From the NCBI GenBank assembly GCA_036504875.1, contig DASXUK010000026.1:62001-126000 (forward strand): DNA of 64,000 nt, given 5' to 3'. The DNA is from JACPFJ01 sp036504875 (GTDB taxonomy: Bacteria > Desulfobacterota > Desulfuromonadia > Geobacterales > Pseudopelobacteraceae). Positions within the stretch are counted from its first letter, which is position 1, and each line of letters begins with the position of its first letter. Position numbers and translations under genes: made by a program. Below are positions 17,495-26,544 of the stretch, piece after piece. The notes below the pieces were generated by a model, which ran no database searches, had not been told where the DNA came from, and was given only the letters and a program-made list of their open reading frames with translations.

Positions 17495-19488
17495 GTCATT
17501 ACCCCTTCCGTCATTGTCCGCACCGACTCTCCGGCTTTACTGGCCATTACGTCGATAAATCGCCGCAGTGCAACTATCTCGGCATCTGCCTGACAGCGCA
17601 TTGCCACATTTTCAAGCCATGTTTTGGCATCACCAAAGCGCCCCTCAACGACCAGATTCTGAGCGTGGTTCGTGGCATACCGGAGAAATCCGCTCTCCAG
17701 CAGCTGCCGGTTGTTTTCACGACAGGTAATACCACGCCACTTATTAAGGAACAACCGACGGTTTCGCATAATGATCTCCCCGGCGGTTTCGGCCTTTTCG
17801 TAGAAGTTTATTTCGCGCAGGGCCCTGATGGTGCCGCTCCAGTGGTGATCATAGGCAGAAGTCGGCACAATATAGTTTTTTAGTCCGGCCCGTTTGATCT
17901 GCAGCCCCAGGTCCCACTCCTCAAAGTAGCATGGTGTAAAGCCGTTCTCGAACCGAATGATCTTTTCGTTGAAGTGCTGGAGTTTTACAGCAAAAAAGAA
18001 TCCGGATACGGCATCGACCTCCAGCGGCAGGTTGAATGCGCCCTTGTCGAAATGAATATAATCGCAGGCCAGGGCATACTCCACAAAACTCCCCTGGGGA
18101 CCGACACAGGCAGCAGCCGGGAGCGCATATAGTGCCTGTTCGAGGGCATCTATGGCTTGTCGTTCAACATGAAGGTCGGCATTCAGTATAAACACCGTCG
18201 GAGTTACGGCAATTTCCAACCCCAAATTCCAGGCCCTGGCGACCCCGATGTTCTGCTTCATGATCGCATAACGGGTGATGCGGGGATGATCTTTCAGATG
18301 TTCGGCAACCTCCTGACCGTTAAAGATCACGATCACGTCACCTTCGATATCTTCCAGGTCTTTAAGAAGAGTAAGGATGTTGTATTCGCTGGCCGGTGAC
18401 ATGTCCAGCACAGGAATAACGAAACTCCGCCGGGCGCTGCTTATGCAGACCCTTGCCGGAATGTCGGCATCGATGTCGGGTACTCCTGTCAGTGACCGTT
18501 CCCGTAACTCTTCCGCCGAGAATGTGTCTGGCTTGCCGTTCAGTGCGACCGCCAGCAGATCCTCCATACGATGGGCATAGGTGTGGGCATTATGAACCAG
18601 GCTCTGCCCACGGGCTGCAATCTGTTCGCGGAGTTCTTCATTATCAAGGTAGAAACGGGCAACCTCGCTCACGCTGCTGTCGCGATAGAGGGCATAGTCC
18701 TCGCCATCCCTGAAGAGTTCGTCCTGGCCGCTGTTTTTGGCCATATCGGTCAGCAGCAGCGAACCGGTCGACATGACCTCGAAAACCCGCATATTCAAGT
18801 CATTTCTGACCGCCTCATTGAAAACTATCTGTGACTGGGAGAAGAGCCGGGCCATGTCATCCCAGAAACAGCGTTCATAATGGACCGGAATCTTGCTGGC
18901 CAGTGACGTGAGCAAGGCTTCACGACGCGAGCCGGGCTGGACACCGCCAACAAACCCGATCGGATAGCATTTCGGCAGACCGGCATGGCAATGCACCTCC
19001 GGATCGCATCCCAAAGGCAACCAATACGCCTTCATACCAAGCTTTCGGAACTCGTCGAGATATTCCAGTTGGGCGATGAATACCATGTCGAACTGCTTCG
19101 CCCACTCCAAATGAGCTGAAAGCTGGAGGTGTGAGTCGATCAGATAACAGGCCTTCGGGCAGCGTAGCGCTTCCAGATGCTGCGGATGATGGCCACGAAC
19201 AGATTCAACCCATAGATACAGGTCCGGGTGCTGTTCAGGAGGCACGCTGCCGAGAATTTCAATCATATCGGGCTTGAACCCGGTCGAAATATCCTGTTCT
19301 TTCAGCGGGAGCTTCATGTCTTGGAGCTGCCATTTATCGATCAGGTCCGGGGGAAGAGGAGGTCCGACAGTAGTCGTTTGACAGCTCTGCCTGAGTGCAC
19401 GCTCAAAGTAAACAGCGGTGGTTATGGGATAGGCAACATAGGCCAGCCACACATGCAGATTATTCATTGGATTCATTCCTGGTAACAT
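17491..19488 (-). CDS. Double glycosyltransferase: CgeB-like domain fused to a GT2 domain
   Basis: A 665-residue cytoplasmic enzyme. Residues 1-340 resemble CgeB/Glyco_trans_1_2-type GT-B enzymes: HHPQHLEAL, PLGCDPEVH, IGFVGGVQPGSRREALL, and the late motif NMRVFEVMSTGSLLLTD. Residues about 350-600 form a GT2 (GT-A) domain: SFVIPVLDMS at the start, NIGVARAWNLGL, the D-x-D-like NADLH, and a C-terminal acceptor region. Two linked transferases could add two sugars in sequence. The first ATG has a poor ribosome site; Met8 (19465-19467) behind CAGGA is an alternative start. It lies 15 bases after the upstream methyltransferase stop and overlaps the next gene by four bases. Confidence 0.85.
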   Translation of the reverse strand: MLPGMNPMNNLHVWLAYVAYPITTAVYFERALRQSCQTTTVGPPLPPDLIDKWQLQDMKLPLKEQDISTGFKPDMIEILGSVPPEQHPDLYLWVESVRGHHPQHLEALRCPKACYLIDSHLQLSAHLEWAKQFDMVFIAQLEYLDEFRKLGMKAYWLPLGCDPEVHCHAGLPKCYPIGFVGGVQPGSRREALLTSLASKIPVHYERCFWDDMARLFSQSQIVFNEAVRNDLNMRVFEVMSTGSLLLTDMAKNSGQDELFRDGEDYALYRDSSVSEVARFYLDNEELREQIAARGQSLVHNAHTYAHRMEDLLAVALNGKPDTFSAEELRERSLTGVPDIDADIPARVCISSARRSFVIPVLDMSPASEYNILTLLKDLEDIEGDVIVIFNGQEVAEHLKDHPRITRYAIMKQNIGVARAWNLGLEIAVTPTVFILNADLHVERQAIDALEQALYALPAAACVGPQGSFVEYALACDYIHFDKGAFNLPLEVDAVSGFFFAVKLQHFNEKIIRFENGFTPCYFEEWDLGLQIKRAGLKNYIVPTSAYDHHWSGTIRALREINFYEKAETAGEIIMRNRRLFLNKWRGITCRENNRQLLESGFLRYATNHAQNLVVEGRFGDAKTWLENVAMRCQADAEIVALRRFIDVMASKAGESVRTMTEGVMT

Positions 19489-19503
19489 GCGGGATGTTAA
19501 ATT

Positions 19504-20127
19504 TTACGATTTCGAGCAGATAAAGCCCCAATACTCGTCCGGCCCCATGCCGGTGGTAAAAGAATACTTCGTCTCATCACGCACCGTAAATCCACAGCGG
19601 CCTAGGAGCGAGCACCACGCACCACGACCAAGGACGCTGTAATGGTTCGGGTTTGTTTCATGATGACAGGATGTCTCAGGGGCCGGTACTTCCAGGTAGA
19701 GCGTACCTCCCGGCGCTATCACCCGAGCAAATTCCGCCAAAGTAAAGTACGGGAATATGCTGTGTTCAATTACGTGTCTGGCCCAGACGAAATCAAATGA
19801 ACTGTCCGGGAATTCGAGGAAGGATTGATCCATTTTGCGCACGTCATGCCCGTTTTCACGGCAGATACGGACATCCTCATCATTTAGAGTGATGCCGATA
19901 GAAGACCGGTAGCCTTTGTCACGAAATATGTTCAAGGCCGGACCCTGGCCACAACCAATATCGAGAATTCGGGCACTCTGATTGATACCATACTGGGGTA
20001 AAATGATATCCAGAACTTGACCGGTAATTTCAGTATGAATGAAGGACGGGGTTTCCGGATAGGTTTCACCCTCGATTTTATTGATAAAGGAAACTAGTCT
20101 GGCAAGCTGGTTAAATGTTAACTCCAT
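19504..20127 (-). CDS. Small class I SAM methyltransferase
   Basis: A 207-residue Methyltransf_11-like enzyme. Motif I is ILDIGCGQGPALNIF, followed by SIGITLNDEDVRICRENG, then SFDFVWARHVIEHS (motif IV with the H-x-x-E-H-x pattern) and APGGTLYLEVP. It lies 26 bases after the GT-methyltransferase fusion gene, on the same strand. Short methyltransferases of this sort methylate sugar hydroxyls or carboxyls in many surface-glycan clusters; the acceptor here is unknown. The ATG is preceded by AGGAGAC. Confidence 0.85.
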   Translation of the reverse strand: MELTFNQLARLVSFINKIEGETYPETPSFIHTEITGQVLDIILPQYGINQSARILDIGCGQGPALNIFRDKGYRSSIGITLNDEDVRICRENGHDVRKMDQSFLEFPDSSFDFVWARHVIEHSIFPYFTLAEFARVIAPGGTLYLEVPAPETSCHHETNPNHYSVLGRGAWCSLLGRCGFTVRDETKYSFTTGMGPDEYWGFICSKS

Positions 20128-20153
20128 AAAAGTACTGTCTCCTGTGAACCTTG

Positions 20154-21938
20154 TTACACTCTTTGCAAAATCACACCGTCTGGCCCTACGAATAACATCT
20201 GTAGTTTTTTCATTGCACAGATATACTCAAACGTCAGTTGGCAAAAAAATGAAACATGGGTCTGGTCATCCTTGTACCACCAGTTTTTAAACAGCTCCTG
20301 AAACTTGTCAGATTCATTGATAATTGCATCAGCCATCAATGTGCTGATAAAAATAATGCCCCCCGGTCTGGTAACAGAATATACGTTATCAAATATTCTG
20401 ATGACATCTTCAACATGCTCTATGACCTGATTAAGAATGACCAGATCATAGCCATTGTCATAGTTTTCTGCTCTAAAATCGCCATGCAATATAGGTTCGT
20501 AGTTGTCCACTTCAAACCCCATGGATCTGAACGCGTCAGTCAAGAACCCCGAACCTGAACCGAAATCAAAAATTTTTCGGGGTTTTACTGCAAAACTTAC
20601 CAATTCAAGTACTGCTTTAGCTTCTTTGTTCCAATCGAAAATATTTGCATACTGGCTTTGATAGTGTTTTTTCATTTCTTCACGTGAAAGAGAGCAATCT
20701 GTAAAAATCAATCCGCAATTACTACATAAGTAAAAGGGACGGCTATCCTCAAAAACCATAGTTGCGGGCTTATCGCAAACCCGGCAACGTCTTTGTATTG
20801 GAAACTGAATATTTATTGCTCCACACATTCCTGGCTCAGATTCTTTCACCTCTTTGCTAAAGTCAGTACCGTTCATTTGAAAACAGTTTGCCGGAGCAGG
20901 CGACACTGAGCAGACAATCTTTGTCCCTATCGCATGGAATTCCCTAGCAGCCTTGTCCCAAGCCAGCTGTTTCATGTCATTTGCGGCAACCGATCCTTTT
21001 TGGGCACACATATCCCGGTTTTGGTAGGCAAACTCCAACTGCTCAATGAGCTCTTCCACTGAAGCTTCGTGCCAGATCGCAGAAGGCTCCCCTTTCGCAT
21101 CGTTGATCAGAAATGGTGAATAGCTTGACAAGGGAAAAGCATTCTGAGCAGTGATCACATCGGCGTGCCCAGTGGCGTCGCTGGCAATAACGGTGCGCCC
21201 GCAGGCCATGTACTCGCACATGACCATGTTATTGCCCCCTTCACAGCGGTTGGGAAAAATGCCGATATCGGTCTGCTGGTAAATCTGACTGATCAGATTA
21301 TTGTCAATCAGCGGTGCAAGATAGACACGTTCCGGCGGAATACCGTTTTCATGGAGTGTGCGCTGCAGGATGGTCGCACAATCTTCGTCTGATGAACTGA
21401 AGATGATATGGGGAGATTTGACCATCGTGGCAAGCGAAAAGGGCCAGTGGTTGATCCAGGAACAGGCCATGTAGGCATCCTGATGGCGCTGCATGAAGAC
21501 CCTCATGGCGGCAATGACCAGATCCTGCCCTTTGCGGTATTCAAACTTGCCACCCGAGAAGACAATGAAGCGCCCGTCGTCACTGCGAGGCGGTACTGGA
21601 TAAAAGTTGGCTGGATCAATGCCCTGAAGAATCGTTGAGGTATTGCGAACACCGCCGATTCTCAATTGATACTCGCACCATGATGAACCGGCCACGATGA
21701 AATCCCACTCTCCTGCCGCCCGGCGAGTGTGGCGCAGCGCCTCTATATCATTCTCGAAAAAGCAATAGCCGATATTGATCCGGTTCCAGTCGGCGGGATT
21801 CATGGGGCTGAAATCATGGCCGCTGATGCAGTGGAGGGTAACCCCTTCAAGATGCGGAAGTTTGGCAATCTCCCGTGTCAGGTACTCGCCGGCAATCCCC
21901 CAGCCATGCGCCCTGCCGCTGGGCATAGATACCTTCAT
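20154..21938 (-). CDS. GT4 glycosyltransferase fused to a zinc-ribbon methyltransferase
   Basis: A 594-residue bifunctional protein. Residues 1-345 form a GT-B glycosyltransferase of the GT4 type: IVFSGGKFEYRKGQD, then FPNRCEGGNNMVMCEYMACG, the E-x7-E-like donor motif. Residues about 383-408 hold two CxxC pairs (CRVCDKP and LCSNCG) that should bind zinc. Residues about 430-590 are a Methyltransf_23-like domain: IFDFGSGSGFL, then VILNQVIEHV and RPGGIIFIST. Zinc-ribbon methyltransferases of this type act on sugar nucleotides or glycans. The fusion suggests transfer of a sugar and its methylation by one polypeptide. The gene starts three bases after the upstream TPR gene. Confidence 0.85.
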   Translation of the reverse strand: MKVSMPSGRAHGWGIAGEYLTREIAKLPHLEGVTLHCISGHDFSPMNPADWNRINIGYCFFENDIEALRHTRRAAGEWDFIVAGSSWCEYQLRIGGVRNTSTILQGIDPANFYPVPPRSDDGRFIVFSGGKFEYRKGQDLVIAAMRVFMQRHQDAYMACSWINHWPFSLATMVKSPHIIFSSSDEDCATILQRTLHENGIPPERVYLAPLIDNNLISQIYQQTDIGIFPNRCEGGNNMVMCEYMACGRTVIASDATGHADVITAQNAFPLSSYSPFLINDAKGEPSAIWHEASVEELIEQLEFAYQNRDMCAQKGSVAANDMKQLAWDKAAREFHAIGTKIVCSVSPAPANCFQMNGTDFSKEVKESEPGMCGAINIQFPIQRRCRVCDKPATMVFEDSRPFYLCSNCGLIFTDCSLSREEMKKHYQSQYANIFDWNKEAKAVLELVSFAVKPRKIFDFGSGSGFLTDAFRSMGFEVDNYEPILHGDFRAENYDNGYDLVILNQVIEHVEDVIRIFDNVYSVTRPGGIIFISTLMADAIINESDKFQELFKNWWYKDDQTHVSFFCQLTFEYICAMKKLQMLFVGPDGVILQRV

Positions 21939-21940
21939 CC

Positions 21941-23095
21941 CTAAACTCCGGCCTTGCCTGCATCTTCCATTGCCTTCAACATCTCCTGTGCTTCACGGTC
22001 CCACGGCTGCAAGGTAAGAACCCTGTCCAGAAAAAAACGGGCATCGTCTTCTTTACCGACCGTCTGGCAAATTGAAGCAATTGCCTTGAGGATTTCGATG
22101 TCCTGCGGCATTTTAGCTTGGAGACGGACATAGATACTCAAAGCCTCCTCGAATTCGTAGAACTCTACATAGAGAAGATCCGCCAGGTTTTTCTGATATA
22201 TTTTATTGGCCGGCTGAAAACGGACCGCTTCTTCGTGATGATGGCGTGACTTCTGAGGCTCTCCGCTTTTCTGGTAGAGAACTCCCAGGTCGTTATGGGC
22301 CAAGGCATGGCTGACATCCAGTGTCAGCACTTTTTCCAGCAGTTTGATCGCCTCGTTGACCTTATCAGTGTTGGCAAGCGATACCGCTTCCCGGTAAAGC
22401 TCTTCAGGTGTGCGCTCCGGAGCCGGAGTTGGGATGCAATATGCGTTTTGCGCCGGCGGAGTAACAGGGGCACTCGGCGCACTTTCAGATCCGGTTATGC
22501 CAAACAAATCCTTGAACGACGGGGCGGCTGGTACGCTTACGGGCTGTTCCGGTTTACGCATTGGAGGGACGGATTGTTGCGCCATCTGTAAGGTGTTCGG
22601 CATCGGATGGGCAGGAGGCGACAACTGCTGCAGAGCCTGTTGTGCCTCCTGATTGCTGGTGTCCAGTTGCAATGTACGGGTGAAGTATTGACGCGCCTGT
22701 TCCCGTCGTCCAATCTGCAGACTAATGGAACCAAGTGCATTCAGGGCTTCTATGTCAAAAGGGTTGTCTTTGAGAATATCCAGATAGGTATTGATGGCAT
22801 CACCGGTCCATTCCAGCTCAACAAAATAGAAATCCGCAAGATTCTTGCGGTAGGTAATATTAGCCGAATCCAGTTTATGGGCTTTTTCATAATGAGCCAA
22901 GGCCTTGAGGGAGTCTCCGGCCTTATAGTACATGACCGCCAGGTCGTTATGGGCCCTTGCAAAATCGGGATAAATCTTCAGGAAATCTTTCAGATGCCTG
23001 AGACCCTCATCAATGTCAACCTCGCGCACATCTGCCAGAATCCGTTCATATGTTGCGGCGCCTTCAATTAGAATCAAATTTTGACTATTGTACAT
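21941..23095 (-). CDS. TPR protein with internal duplication
   Basis: A 384-residue cytoplasmic protein with two TPR blocks (about 10-155 and 235-380) joined by a Pro/Gln-rich linker (about 165-235). The blocks are copies of each other: both contain AHNDL near their start, YxKNLAD in the middle, and a late AREx-type helix. No enzyme domain is present, so a scaffold or chaperone role is likely, perhaps holding the neighbouring transferases or flagellin. It heads the run of modification genes. AGGGAGAC lies before the ATG. No clear FliA or sigma-54 site was found upstream. Confidence 0.8.
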   Translation of the reverse strand: MYNSQNLILIEGAATYERILADVREVDIDEGLRHLKDFLKIYPDFARAHNDLAVMYYKAGDSLKALAHYEKAHKLDSANITYRKNLADFYFVELEWTGDAINTYLDILKDNPFDIEALNALGSISLQIGRREQARQYFTRTLQLDTSNQEAQQALQQLSPPAHPMPNTLQMAQQSVPPMRKPEQPVSVPAAPSFKDLFGITGSESAPSAPVTPPAQNAYCIPTPAPERTPEELYREAVSLANTDKVNEAIKLLEKVLTLDVSHALAHNDLGVLYQKSGEPQKSRHHHEEAVRFQPANKIYQKNLADLLYVEFYEFEEALSIYVRLQAKMPQDIEILKAIASICQTVGKEDDARFFLDRVLTLQPWDREAQEMLKAMEDAGKAGV

Positions 23096-23177
23096 CGACG
23101 TGAGTCTCCCTCAGTGTTTATTTTGAGCATAAAATCGCAATGATATACTAGTAACGCCGCTCTCTTCAAATAAATAA

Positions 23178-23283
23178 TTAAAATGGAGCGACACTGTTGC
23201 CATCTATCTCGTTTGCTGTTTTGTCCATATCCCTCCCCAAGGCATCCTTACCGCTGAATGAGAAGACAATGTGTTTTGGGTCG
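23178..23283 (-). pseudogene. 3'-terminal 35 codons of a second TPR-Ig gene
   Basis: Bases 23159-23283 match 26526-26650, the end of the intact TPR-Ig gene, over 125 bases without gaps at about 85% identity. The encoded tails differ only modestly (both run DPKHIVFSFSGKDALGRD and end APF), so this piece came from a once-functional paralogue. The match stops sharply at 23283 where transposase-like sequence begins, so the gene was cut there. Confidence 0.8.
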
Positions 23284-23537
23284 AAATAGCGCCTTGGTTA
23301 CCATTGGCAAGGTCTATGGTACCGCAACTAATCAACCCGTGTTTTGAGCGTTTTGGGCTTATAGCATTGGCGTAACCTTGACGATTCTCGCCTCGTTTTA
23401 CGGATCGGCACCAAAAATAGCCGTGTCGTTCCAAGCGCATGGCCTCGTTAATAAGGCAACGGACGGCTTCGCCCAGGCCATTGAATCCGTCAGCAGTGAG
23501 TAGTTTTAAAATATCAAATGTTATCCTCTTCAGGGCA
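23284..23537 (-). mobile_element. Decayed IS256-family (mutator-type) transposase, N-terminal part
   Basis: Minus-strand translation gives ITFDILKLLTADGFNGLGEA, then NEAMRLERHGYF and RGENRQGYAN, continuing in a second frame as PKTLKTRVD: the N-terminal region of IS256-type transposases (typically ...NEAMRLER-x-YLG...RGYANGYKPKTxKTR). At least one frameshift is present and the catalytic DDE part is missing. No inverted repeats were found. It abuts the truncated TPR-Ig tail. Confidence 0.72.
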
Positions 23538-23748
23538 GGCCACGGTTTCTTCTACTCTCTGGTTTGGCGATTCACCAAAACATGAGAATAAACCTGATCG
23601 GCCTTTTCTAGGACTTTTATCATTTACAGAAAGAACGATACACTGCTGTTCATCATTAGGTGAAGCTCGGAAGGTTCTGGAAAATCTTCGTTTTCCCTTG
23701 ACAAACTTATCATGAATGTCTCCTTGTGTGCCACACGGACATTCCCTC
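23538..23748. other. Unassigned stretch beside the IS remnant
   Basis: Both strands contain an open frame of about 65 codons here, but neither has a good start with a ribosome site nor resembles a known family. It may be further IS debris or the 3' untranslated part of the DUF1566 gene that ends at 23749. Confidence 0.35.
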
Positions 23749-26493
23749 CTAAGGGCTTTGAAGGATTATCGTACGCCTTTCGGTAGTCGTTCCCCATTTA
23801 TTGGTTGCGACAATTTCTATAACGTTCTCCCCGTTCCCCATGGTCACGACATCGCTGAAGTCGCCTGAGGGGAACGCAACTGCGACGGTTTTGGATGTTG
23901 TAGTGCCGTTGTTGGTAATGTTGATTGTAATGGTGTCATTTTTCTTAAGACCGTTGACATTCCCTGTAATATTGAGGGTAGCGTTGTTGGTAGTCGTCCC
24001 ATCGGCAAGGGTGTTAATAGTGAGGAACGGTTTTTTTGACGGTGGGCCAGTGATTTTCAGGGACTGAGTTTGAGAAACTGCCGGGTTGTAATTGGCATTT
24101 CCGGCCTGATAAGCAGTTATAGTTGCAGTGCCGCCACCAACAATATGGATGAGCCCTCCAGAGATCGTTGCCACAGAGGTATCGCTGCTAGTATAGGTGA
24201 CTGGAAGGCCCGAGCTTACAGTAGCGCCAGGGTTGAAGTCGGGATCACCGACACTTTTTGTAACAATAGCAGGGAAAGCAATAGTCTGGTTCGCCTTGTT
24301 TACTGTCAGGTTTACAGTAGCCGTCTGGTTGGTGTAATTAACGTTATCCATCGGCGTGAACGTAACGTTCAACATCTGGGTTCCTCCGTTCAGCACCGTC
24401 CCTACTACAGGCGTGTAGACAAAAGTTCCGGCAACACTGGCCGTGGCGTTCAATTCCGTTGCGGAAAGAGCCGTTCCATAGACAATATCGGATGGATTTG
24501 CCCATGTGATTGATGGCGTAATCTTGGTGACGTTGATCATCACTGTCTTGGTAGCTGTTGTGCAGTAAGCGGGATCAGACGGTGTAAATGTAACGCTCAA
24601 AGTCTGCGATCCTGCATTTAGTAGCGTGCCTGTTGCTGGCGTGTAGACAAATACTCCGGCAACATTAGCCGTGGCGTTCAGTTGCGTTGCCGAAAGAGTC
24701 GTTCCGTAGGCAATAGCTGCTGGATTGGTCCAGGTAATAACCGGTGTGTTGAGGGCAAAGGAGCCTATGATGGCATGATCGGTGGATACGTTGTAGATCG
24801 AATAATTATTGTTCGCGACAGACGCAAGCATGTCAATGTTGTTGTCGGTAAATGTGGCTGAACGGTAACAGTTATTGGGTGTAATCGAGCAGACGCTGAC
24901 ATCTCCGGATGATACTGGAGAATTGCAGGTAATGTTGCCGCTGCCAATTACGCTTGTACTGATGGTATAGGTAACCGGTATACCGTTACCGCTTAGAACA
25001 ACATCTTTTGCGGGATTGATCGGGTCGTTGGAGCTTATCCTCAAGGTTGTGTATTTCGCCCCGGTTGAAGTGGGGGTAAATGTGGCGGATATGGTGCAAC
25101 TACAACTACTAGCAGGGGTGAGTGTCTTCGCAGACCCGCAGGTGCCGCCGGTTCCATCGCCGGTGATCAGGCTAAACATGGAGTTGTTGCCTCCAGTGAG
25201 ATTGATGCTGCTGATCACCAGATCAGCGGTGCCGCTGTTGCTGATGGTGAAAGTCTGGCCGGAGGAAGCTGTGTTTATGGTCACGCTGCCAAAATCCCTG
25301 TTGGCAGGAGATATCGAAATAACCAGAGTACTACCCTGGCCGTCACGAACGGGCCAAATGCTAATGTAAGGGTAGGATGGGGAGGCCTTACTCATGCAAC
25401 TCTCGTAGGTGGCAGCCGGTTGCATGAACCAGAATTTGCTGGTGTCTGAGGCACAGGAACTGGACGATCCGTACAAACCGGGCGACCCGTTCAAGCCAGC
25501 AACATTGGTAAATCCTTGTTGGCTCAACTGATAGGGCGTGTTTTTATACTTGATGTGGATAAGGCTATCCAGTTCGTTAAGGTTCGGCAGTCGCCAGTCG
25601 CTGTGCCCCAGGTAGTTGCCGCTATTGAGAGTTTTGATGTAATCCAGGGCCTGCTGCCACGTGCTTTTTGGTGCAGTAATAGAGCCACTCTTTGTCCAGA
25701 CCAGTCCGGTTAGGTTGTCGGTCATCGTCAGGTCGGCAGGGTTTGCTTTGCTGTTGTCGGTAAAACGGGGGGTCGGCCAGGCAGTGCCGCTCTGCACAGC
25801 CCCGTCTTCAGTGCCGCTACATGGTCTCCAATAGCCGTCGGAACCCCAACAGCTGGTTTGACCTGTCTTTGGAAGGGTCAAGGCACCCAACTGCCCGCCG
25901 CGAACAGGCCAGCCATAGTAGCCGTTGTATTTGTTGCCTACCAATATGGGGCCGGTGCCAGTTTGCATGTTTACGGTGAAGGCAGTGCCAATGTCAAGGT
26001 TGGTACTGGACGACCAGTAAAAATCCTGAACAACATTGATAAATCCTTGCGAATTCAACCAGTCGGCTGTGTTTGACTGCTGGATGTTGACGAGGCTTTT
26101 TAACTCGTTACGGTTAGGTAGACGCCAGTCGCTATGACCCATGTAGTTGCTACTGTTGAGGGTATTTATGGTATTCAGAGCTGCCTGCCATGTGTTTGTT
26201 CCGCCACCATTATAGGCAAGCTTTGCCCAGATCAGTCCGGTCAAGTTGTCGGTCATGGTCTGGTCACTGTTATCACTAAAGCGAGGGGTGGGCCAGGCAA
26301 CCCCAATCCTTAACTCACCATCCTGTCCGGTGCCAACACATGGAATCGCGATACCAGCCGTGTCATAACAACTAGTTTGACCGGTTTGGGGAAGCTGTAT
26401 GGTAGCAGTGCTCGCCGGTTTCACCGTGAAAATCATCAAGGCTGCAAACAACAGAAAACAAACAAAACGTGGATGTGTCACAAACCCCTCCAT
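23749..26493 (-). CDS. Secreted protein with two DUF1566 domains, a HYDIN-like domain and Ig-like repeats
   Basis: About 914 residues from the ATG chosen (a GTG four codons later, behind GGAGG, is equally possible). A hydrophobic signal segment (VCFLLFAALMIF) lies near the start. Two DUF1566/Lcl-like domains follow (about 35-205 and 205-390), each with MTDNLTGL-(I/V)-W, GHSDWRLPN and WPVR(G/D)G. A choice-of-anchor/HYDIN-like Ig domain comes next (about 395-505, PANRDFGSVTINT). Then two related repeats of about 75 residues (TP-x-ITW-x-NP, YGT-x-LSAT-x-LNATA), a Big_2-like domain and a last Ig-like domain. It is probably a cell-surface adhesin. It lies 52 bases after the TPR-Ig gene, so it probably shares its FliA promoter. 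Confidence 0.8.
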   Translation of the reverse strand: MEGFVTHPRFVCFLLFAALMIFTVKPASTATIQLPQTGQTSCYDTAGIAIPCVGTGQDGELRIGVAWPTPRFSDNSDQTMTDNLTGLIWAKLAYNGGGTNTWQAALNTINTLNSSNYMGHSDWRLPNRNELKSLVNIQQSNTADWLNSQGFINVVQDFYWSSSTNLDIGTAFTVNMQTGTGPILVGNKYNGYYGWPVRGGQLGALTLPKTGQTSCWGSDGYWRPCSGTEDGAVQSGTAWPTPRFTDNSKANPADLTMTDNLTGLVWTKSGSITAPKSTWQQALDYIKTLNSGNYLGHSDWRLPNLNELDSLIHIKYKNTPYQLSQQGFTNVAGLNGSPGLYGSSSSCASDTSKFWFMQPAATYESCMSKASPSYPYISIWPVRDGQGSTLVISISPANRDFGSVTINTASSGQTFTISNSGTADLVISSINLTGGNNSMFSLITGDGTGGTCGSAKTLTPASSCSCTISATFTPTSTGAKYTTLRISSNDPINPAKDVVLSGNGIPVTYTISTSVIGSGNITCNSPVSSGDVSVCSITPNNCYRSATFTDNNIDMLASVANNNYSIYNVSTDHAIIGSFALNTPVITWTNPAAIAYGTTLSATQLNATANVAGVFVYTPATGTLLNAGSQTLSVTFTPSDPAYCTTATKTVMINVTKITPSITWANPSDIVYGTALSATELNATASVAGTFVYTPVVGTVLNGGTQMLNVTFTPMDNVNYTNQTATVNLTVNKANQTIAFPAIVTKSVGDPDFNPGATVSSGLPVTYTSSDTSVATISGGLIHIVGGGTATITAYQAGNANYNPAVSQTQSLKITGPPSKKPFLTINTLADGTTTNNATLNITGNVNGLKKNDTITINITNNGTTTSKTVAVAFPSGDFSDVVTMGNGENVIEIVATNKWGTTTERRTIILQSP

Positions 26494-26544
26494 ATTAATT
26501 ACCGTTCCAGTCAAGTGTAAATCCGGCTCTCTTCAAATAAATAA

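Noticed and set aside
23518..23715. A 65-codon plus-strand frame beside the IS remnant
   Set aside because: No ribosome site, no family resemblance, and it overlaps the transposase relic.
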